From contig JABAKD010000009.1 of NCBI GenBank assembly GCA_012845835.1, forward strand, positions 7,281,413-7,345,412: a stretch of 64,000 nucleotides of DNA, in the 5' to 3' direction. Shown piece by piece: positions 61,801 to 64,000 of the stretch (the first letter of the stretch is position 1; each line of letters opens with the position of its first letter). The notes beneath the pieces were generated by a model, which made no database searches, was not told where the DNA came from, and saw nothing but the letters and a program-made list of their open reading frames with translations. Made by a program: the position numbers and the translations under genes. The stretch is from Undaria pinnatifida. Its lineage: Eukaryota > Sar > Phaeophyceae > Laminariales > Alariaceae.

Positions 61801-62287
61801 CTAGGTATGCACGCACGTACGAAGCGTAGTGTACCAAAGATTCTCGCCGTTTTTGTTGTGACTGTCCACTACTACTGTATACTGCTGCTGTGCCCTCTAG
61901 GATGCGGGCACATACACGCAACACCCTAGACGCGATACATACACGCAACACCCGTACATGAGGCTCACGCCCTGATGGCGGTTTTTCCTTGCAACACTTG
62001 AGCAGGCACCCCACATGAGCAACACAACACGAACCATCACCGTGTCTACTGCTGTAGCACCAGCACCCTCGTTCAAACATACATGCCGGTAGGTCAGTCA
62101 ACCAAAGAGTCTACCACAGCACGAGTTATAGCTTGCCATCGTATAGTGTACCGTCGTATCATACCTGAATGCTGTCGCCCGCCTGAACGGTAAATACTTC
62201 GCCCTTGACCTCGACCCTCATGAACAACAGAAGAGCCGTGGCCACCGACCAACAATAATGCCGTGGGATATTCAGTGTCTTTTGCAT
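32728..62287 (-). CDS. Secreted right-handed parallel beta-helix protein with C-terminal WSC domain, complete, 13 exons
   Basis: Exons total 1,458 bases (485 residues) over 29.6 kb. All 12 introns are GT-AG and all phases close. Residues 1-29 form a signal peptide with core SVATALLLFM. Residues 30-354 are parallel beta-helix coils (VFTVQAGDSIQ-DALDRVSAGDTI, NNIIATHGNEGVDVKEG, IIENNLIENTTGAGVRVGG, VIGNTLTECKAYGI). Residues 355-392 are a Pro/Thr/Ala linker. From residue 394 a WSC domain runs from YYGCYKDVSG to CTMECPGDASTTCGGDW with its cysteines in order. Related beta-helix proteins with GVDVKEG/GVDIKEG are, from memory, common in actinobacteria. WSC domains bind carbohydrate in yeast and algae. 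The DPHD motif of mannuronan C5-epimerases is absent, so I do not call it an epimerase. Likely role: extracellular polysaccharide binding or modification in the wall (inference). Confidence 0.9.
33114..33291 (+). mobile_element. MITE copy 2 (AAGGCGG family), intron 12
   Basis: Starts CAGTAGGGATTCCCGAGTAAGG. It shares GCAACATGACC and CCAGTCGCGCCAAGCGATTT with the other copies. The right end is degraded into a G run. Confidence 0.7.
33691..33710 (+). repeat. Poly-C run in intron 12
   Basis: An uninterrupted C tract of about 20 bases, giving a G run on the gene's sense strand. Confidence 0.88.
33860..33921 (-). CDS. Beta-helix/WSC gene exon 12
   Basis: Codes ACIARCKEDNNMFAGTFGGK plus two bases, the middle of the WSC domain with two cysteines. 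Acceptor TGCAG, donor GTAAGT, phase 2 out. Confidence 0.9.
34606..34735 (+). repeat. Dispersed repeat containing TTGGTGCAAGCAATG, copy in intron 11
   Basis: Landmarks are TCTTACGAGCGGTTCTTGG, GCGCTTCGCGCTTGGTGCAA and CTGCCTGGTTGGTGAAAACC. They recur in the same order at 36605-36830 and, more diverged, at 63757-63925. Confidence 0.6.
34941..35138 (-). CDS. Beta-helix/WSC gene exon 11 (linker and start of WSC)
   Basis: 66 codons: YYYSGGDYGDDYSPQGEC, a Pro/Thr/Ala stretch, then VYYGCYKDVSGARTMGYEY to DNLTNE. Donor GTGAGC is clear. The acceptor TTCAG at 35139 was chosen because it preserves phase 0. A nearer ACTACAG would break the frame with exon 10. Confidence 0.85.
35851..36045 (+). mobile_element. 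MITE copy 3 (AAGGCGG family), intron 10
   Basis: It shares GTGCCAGAGCAACATGGCCG and the terminal CTGGGGGACCCCTGCTG with copies 1 and 4. Both ends are recognisable. Confidence 0.72.
36605..36830 (+). repeat. Dispersed repeat containing TTGGTGCAAGCAATG, longest copy
   Basis: Continues past GAAAACCCGACATGCTCCGT into ATGCATGACTATCGAGTACG and ends at a C-rich run. It lies in intron 10. Its nature is unknown. Confidence 0.6.
37385..37547 (+). mobile_element. Truncated GACGCGTGCTACGATA-family element
   Basis: The left end, with GACGCGTGCTACGATAAAT, then TGCACCACTT, a T run and CCCCTCACTTTAGGAG. It is cut where the next, complete copy begins at 37548. Confidence 0.6.
37548..37830 (+). mobile_element. 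283-bp MITE with GACGCGTGCTACGA terminal inverted repeats
   Basis: Begins GACGCGTGCTACGATAGAGG and ends CCTCTGTCGTAGCACGCGTC, inverted with two mismatches over about 20 bases. Flanking target duplication is unclear. It lies in intron 10. Confidence 0.75.
38218..38334 (-). CDS. Beta-helix/WSC gene exon 10 (last helix coils)
   Basis: 39 codons from VIGNTLTECKAYGIKTV to SNTDEDD. Acceptor CGCAG, donor GTGAGT, phase 0 both sides. A duplicate of the acceptor lies 161 bp upstream in the intron. Confidence 0.93.
38328..38612. repeat. 161-bp imperfect tandem duplication carrying a copy of the exon 10 acceptor
   Basis: CGATCACCTGCGGAATGGTTT occurs at 38328 and again at 38489. Both copies continue through GGTTGG-type runs, CACCGAAAA, TGTATCCCAC and TTTCAAGT. 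On the sense strand each carries CCGCAG/GTGATCG. Confidence 0.75.
39410..39684 (-). mobile_element. Diverged tRNA-derived SINE, intron 9
   Basis: The head near 39610-39684 keeps a GATTCGAACC-like B box (plus strand) and ACCACCGGGGGCGCCGG. The body shares CAAGCCGTGGTCACAGGTG with the copy at 19789. Confidence 0.65.
40335..40456 (-). CDS. Beta-helix/WSC gene exon 9
   Basis: Codes (G)IASHGDGTIIENNLIENTT to GRQYGINNQ. Acceptor GACAG, donor GTGTGT (a GTGTGTGT run), phase 0 out. Confidence 0.93.
40504..40735 (+). repeat. Degenerate ~55-bp minisatellite, block 1, beside exon 9
   Basis: About four units built around GTCGGCGAAGAACG followed by GGACCGCTGC. It starts about 50 bp upstream (sense) of the exon 9 acceptor. 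Confidence 0.65.
41218..41880 (+). repeat. Degenerate ~55-bp minisatellite, block 2, intron 8
   Basis: About ten or eleven diverged units with CGGCGAAGAACGGCAAGGTG and TTTTACTGGACCACT-type halves. Block 1 has the same unit, so the two were probably one array. Confidence 0.65.
41978..42160 (-). mobile_element. MITE copy 4 (AAGGCGG family), inverted, intron 8
   Basis: The reverse of copies 1-3: GGTCCCCCGATAAGGCGG at one end and CTGGGGGGACACCCCTGCTG at the other. Confidence 0.72.
42533..42722 (+). mobile_element. MITE copy 5 (AAGGCGG family), intron 8
   Basis: Begins CTGTATAGGGGTCCTCCAGC and ends ATATGGGGATACCCCTACA, the clearest complementary ends of the family. It lies 370 bp from copy 4, in the opposite orientation. 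Confidence 0.75.
42884..42974 (-). CDS. Beta-helix/WSC gene exon 8
   Basis: Codes GNEGVDVKEGCLDTIIENNE to DPESG plus one base. Acceptor GTCAG, donor GTGCGA, phase 1 out. Confidence 0.93.
43683..43786 (-). CDS. Beta-helix/WSC gene exon 7
   Basis: Codes (Y)IGTASNQWDDGKNYSDDPD to VVRNNIIATH. Acceptor ACTAG, donor GTGCGT, phase 0 out. YIGTASNQW is a family signature. Confidence 0.92.
43963..43986 (+). repeat. Poly-C run in intron 6
   Basis: An uninterrupted C tract of about 24 bases at the edge of a copy of the AACTGGAAACCCG repeat family. Confidence 0.88.
44144..44434 (+). mobile_element. GACGCGTGCTACGATAG-family element, intron 6, first of two
   Basis: GGCGCGTGCTACGATAGGTG at the left and ACCTCTCTATCGTAGCATGTG at the right. 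The interior matches 37548-37830 (CCCCTCACTTTAGGAGGTTAAG, TCATTCAGAAACTG). Confidence 0.68.
44435..44771 (+). mobile_element. GACGCGTGCTACGATAG-family element, intron 6, second of two
   Basis: It directly follows the first copy. The right end contains a 41-bp internal duplication (two copies of AAAAAAAGGTATACCTCAAT) before CTCTATCGTGCCACGCG. The second copy ends about 80 bp from exon 6. Confidence 0.65.
44853..44936 (-). CDS. Beta-helix/WSC gene exon 6
   Basis: Codes IDGNEISDCGLYDFVYNTTG to EKNGEGI. Acceptor CGCAG, donor GTGAGT, phase 1 both sides. Confidence 0.92.
45318..45359 (+). repeat. (GT)n microsatellite in intron 5
   Basis: About 21 uninterrupted GT dinucleotides. Confidence 0.95.
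45900..45990 (+). repeat. 44-bp tandem repeat carrying copies of the exon 5 donor
   Basis: Units share AATAGCACGCTATCA and CGCGACGA. One copy contains, on the sense strand, CGCGGTGAGCGAGCTTTTG (45967-45984 region), identical to the real exon 5/intron 5 junction. Confidence 0.7.
46028..46269 (+). mobile_element. TRIM copy B, 5'-truncated, next to a splice donor
   Basis: Internal region from about 46028, then a 92-bp terminal repeat at 46178-46269 that includes a short insertion. The first terminal repeat and primer site are missing. The repeat ends 13 bases from the coding edge of exon 5 of the beta-helix gene, so intron 5 begins GTGAGCGAGCTTT followed at once by the TRIM. Confidence 0.8.
46283..46393 (-). 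CDS. Beta-helix/WSC gene exon 5
   Basis: Two bases, 36 codons, one base: from GREPSERSGGYMSALDG to NAGGECIRLR. Acceptor CCACAG, donor GTGAGC, phase 1 both sides. The donor lies next to a TRIM terminal repeat. Confidence 0.92.
47375..47752 (+). mobile_element. TRIM copy C, both terminal repeats present
   Basis: Terminal repeats at 47375-47460 and 47668-47752 differ at several positions, so this copy is older than copy A. Flanks CTGG and GTGG match at three of four bases, a decayed target duplication. It lies in intron 4 of the beta-helix gene. Confidence 0.82.
48810..48906 (-). CDS. Beta-helix/WSC gene exon 4
   Basis: 32 codons plus one base: DFTIDGQAVDDVDDVDSDNY to DILLFAT. Acceptor TCCAG, donor GTAAGC, phase 1 out. 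The Asp-rich loop may bind metal (inference). Confidence 0.9.
50970..51060 (+). repeat. AACTGGAAACCCG dispersed repeat, intron 3
   Basis: A short family of about 85 bp with AACTGGAAACCCGTTTTT, GGGACAAAATTACTT and TTAGTATAGGGAGGG. Other copies are at 17193-17285 (plus), 31880-31965, 52735-52850 and 56195-56395 (minus), with a fragment near 42190-42255. It is often bordered by a poly-G or poly-C run. No coding or tRNA-like feature was seen. Confidence 0.65.
51222..51356 (-). CDS. Beta-helix/WSC gene exon 3
   Basis: 45 codons, from VDGTKGARITIEAAGG to HDYYTIQ. Acceptor TTAG, donor GTTCGT, phase 0 both sides. Confidence 0.92.
51811..52148 (-). mobile_element. tRNA-derived SINE, intron 2
   Basis: Closely related to the copy at 20398-20706 over its whole length. 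In the A box a 4-bp insertion splits CTAGACC into CTAGGTAGACC (plus strand near 52125). The B-box region GACTCGAACTC is at about 52079-52089. Confidence 0.8.
52661..52699 (+). repeat. (CGCA)n microsatellite
   Basis: About ten copies of the tetramer CGCA, followed by a poly-A run. Confidence 0.92.
53821..53955 (+). repeat. (ACCCG)n array, 27 copies, intron 2
   Basis: A near-perfect pentamer array with one ACCCA variant. It is in the opposite orientation to 29691-29805. The flanks repeat CACGGGTCGGGTC and GACCCGATCCGTGAGA-type segments seen around the other array. Confidence 0.92.
55145..55385 (+). repeat. ~120-bp tandem duplication beside exon 2
   Basis: Two units share ACTCAACTGGTCGAACTC, GTATTTGATGAAAAAAAA, ACTGAATAAATAAAC and AGCATACCAGGTGCCAGTTT. 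The array ends about 35 bp from the exon 2 donor. Confidence 0.78.
55419..55496 (-). CDS. Beta-helix/WSC gene exon 2
   Basis: 26 codons, DALDRVSAGDTIQIENGNYF to LQTK, the classic opening coil of parallel beta-helix proteins. Acceptor GACAG, donor GTGAGC, phase 0 both sides. Confidence 0.93.
57028..57371 (-). mobile_element. TRIM copy D, degraded
   Basis: Same orientation as copy A. One terminal repeat is eroded at its inner edge and merges with a C-rich run. The second is cut off after about 20 bases (57351-57371). It lies in intron 1 of the beta-helix gene. Confidence 0.75.
58046..58118 (-). repeat. 65-bp dispersed repeat, intron 1
   Basis: Matches the copy at 3533-3605 over about 70 bases (GCTGTGAGATCGAAGATTTC, ACTCATCTTTGCAAGCTGTG). 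Confidence 0.7.
58320..59060 (+). repeat. G-rich repeat array in intron 1
   Basis: Repeated units with AAACTATA, GGGGATAAAT-TGACGGTTTT and TTTATCATG alternate with long G runs, densest at 58718-58810. Many runs of three or more Gs lie on the plus strand, so the pre-mRNA of the beta-helix gene is C-rich here. Related units occur near 14640-14770 and 58205-58330. Confidence 0.7.
60260..60450 (+). repeat. Two copies of the 65-bp dispersed repeat, intron 1
   Basis: About 60280-60350 (CACAGCTTGCAAAGACGAGTT, TTCGATCTCACAGCTGGAG) and 60400-60450 (AAGTTTCGACAAAAAAATAT, TCTTCGATCTCACAGCTG). Confidence 0.62.
62165..62287 (-). CDS. Beta-helix/WSC gene exon 1 (signal peptide)
   Basis: 41 codons from ATG at 62287. 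MQKTLNIPRHYCW precedes a hydrophobic core, and cleavage probably falls near VKG/EVF. It ends AGDSIQ before donor GTATGA, phase 0. AGDSIQ continues exactly into exon 2 although the intron is 6.7 kb. Confidence 0.9.
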
Positions 62288-64000
62288 AGTAGTGACGAAA
62301 AAGGTTTTAGTGGAGCCTGGAGTATCAGTTCTTGTTGTGATCGAAGGGGGGGGGGGGGGGGAGGAGGGGGAGGGCGTGGCCCACGGTGCGTTTCGTCTCT
62401 TGTTGTGCGGTGAGCGGTTGGGGCTTTCGGGACGATGTGCTGTGTCTGTTCAATATCCAACCACGTCGATTACCTGCAGCTCGTGCATCATCGCTGTTGT
62501 AGTAACAAGAAGTGGAAACACAAGAACAACGAACTGTAAGTTTTAAAACCGAAATTTCATGGGTTTCAACCAACGAGCGCGTGCAAGCGGCACGCATACT
62601 CGCCACGCCATTTTGACAAGACGACTTGGAACACGCACCATATGCATGTATTCGATGGCGGAGGCATGCTACGGCCGGAAAGGGTATCGATTGATGTAGC
62701 GCTTTTCTCAAACAAAGGCTACGCTAAGGGGAGTACCCCCTCTTTTCGCTACGACCCCGAGTACTGTAGACCACTCGCACGACGAGTGAACCTGCACCAC
62801 TCTGTAGAGTGAGCAGGAATTGTTTTGGTTCCGCGCAGGGTAACGAAAACAAGGCCCACCACGCCGGTGGCATGCGTGCGGTCGTGAGCCCGAAGAAAGA
62901 GCACAGTCAGGCATCTCGAGATTAGGCGTCGTCGAAGACACTCTACTATAATAGCTCGAGAGGCTCTTACCAACCGAAACACTAGGTCCTAGACCCTGTT
63001 TGTTGTAACCTTGGCCTTTCTCAGGATGCTCGCAAAATAAGGAGCTCGACAGCACTATCTATCATCGTCTAGCTCCCTCAAATAAATGATGTGGAAGTTC
63101 ATTAAGTACTTCACCCCCCGACGCCGCCCAGTTCACTCCGCTGCGCCCAAATGTTGGAGGTGTCTCTGCTAGAAGTGGTCACGGTGCTGCTCCGTCTCGG
63201 AAGGGATGCGTGGTCAATGGCCAACGGAGGAAAGCAAAAAGTGAGAGTACCCCCGCCCCCCCGCCCTAACTAAGGCACCCACGAGGAAATTTCATAGTAT
63301 GCCCATTCATTGCACTGTTAACCAGTAGCTTACCCAAACTAAGCCTTATAACACTCTCCCCCCCTGAAACGGCGGGATACCAGGTCGGCCGGATATACAG
63401 GCGGACCTGTCAATATCCAAGCGGTTTCATTTTTTTCCTGGGGACACCAGAAAGATTATTTTTCAAGTTCGACATGGATGGGGAAAGTCTGAAAACGTTA
63501 ATTATGGTGGATGTGGGGACTCGAATCCACCACCCAAAAAAAAACATGGTCCGTCGACGACGCCATTTGTTAAGGTATTAGTGGGAAATTTTAGTCCGTT
63601 TGACTACTACTGCTGGCAAAAAGTTAACCAATAGCTAACCCACTCTAAGCTTTATGACACATACCAGAAAACAAATCAATTCAAAGGTGTCATCTGATTC
63701 GAAAAAAAGCACCCATAAGGTGCCGAAGTCCGCCTGATAACTGGGTCAAAGTAGGAAGCAGTTCGTCCTTGACGCGACTCGCCGAATACCTCGCGGGGCG
63801 CTTCCCGCTTGGTGCACGCAATGCCTGCCTAGTCTCGGTGAAAAACCGACGTGCCCCGTCGCGGCATTGTTGTGGGGATGCAGGGGTCTATGATCATACA
63901 ACTACGCGGCTATGCAGGGGATGAGCACCCCGTTTCCCCTCGACCACCCGATATGGGGGAGGTGATGTTAATATGTTCATGACGGGGTTTAATCGCTGAC
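62288..64000. other. Upstream flank of the beta-helix/WSC gene
   Basis: The promoter and 5' untranslated region of the beta-helix gene should start here. A G-rich run (62346-62372), TRIM copy E (63317-63659) and a copy of the TTGGTGCAAGCAATG repeat (63757-63925) are visible. I see no further exon and no convincing core promoter motif. Confidence 0.4.
63317..63659 (-). mobile_element. TRIM copy E, one terminal repeat truncated
   Basis: The left repeat is missing its outer part. The right repeat (63568-63659) is full length but diverged. The internal region keeps the GGTTCGA-like segment next to the primer site. It lies about 1 kb upstream of the beta-helix gene start. Confidence 0.78.

Noticed and set aside
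1-64000. CRISPR array, bacterial operons or prophage.
   Set aside because: No repeat-spacer pattern. Genes are intron-split and repeats are eukaryotic.

Overview
The window is nuclear DNA of a eukaryote with very long introns and many decayed repeats. It most resembles a flagellate-bearing stramenopile, probably a brown alga. The evidence is the intron structure, a secreted parallel beta-helix protein ending in a WSC domain, a ciliary gene (CFAP300), a low-complexity chromatin-type protein, and a mix of TRIM, MITE, tRNA-SINE and LINE remnants. The species call is inference. Open reading frames are mostly meaningless here, so I built the genes from splice junctions, reading-phase continuity and protein similarity.

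Layout. (1) 279-12,678, minus strand: 5' part of a gene whose first exon encodes a Tudor-like module and whose huge second exon is rich in Ala/Ser/Gly/Pro/Gln, with pieces that look like a bromodomain. It runs off the left edge. (2) 12,679-13,115: a 437-bp head-to-head intergenic segment, a candidate bidirectional promoter. (3) 13,116-23,560, plus strand: a complete five-exon, 311-residue CFAP300 homologue. All junctions agree in phase, and the protein can be followed along the animal protein almost end to end. (4) 23,561-32,727: intergenic sequence with a decayed LINE reverse transcriptase, a (TCGGG)n array and a MITE. (5) 32,728-62,287, minus strand: a complete 13-exon gene spanning 29.6 kb for only 1,458 coding bases. 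It encodes a 485-residue secreted right-handed parallel beta-helix protein with a Pro/Thr linker and a C-terminal WSC domain. (6) 62,288-64,000: upstream flank with another TRIM copy.

Repeats fill the introns. There are five copies of an approximately 375-bp TRIM, one with identical 85-bp LTRs and a 4-bp target duplication. Other families are five copies of an approximately 190-bp MITE (four inside the beta-helix gene), a second MITE family ending in GACGCGTGCTACGATAG, tRNA-derived SINEs, an approximately 65-bp dispersed repeat, several local tandem duplications next to splice sites, and an overabundant octamer ACCTGGTA.

The three genes show no obvious shared pathway. CFAP300 is a cytoplasmic and ciliary factor for dynein arms. 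The beta-helix/WSC protein is predicted to be extracellular and to bind or modify wall polysaccharide. The left-hand gene is probably nuclear. No CRISPR array, rRNA gene or intact tRNA gene was seen.
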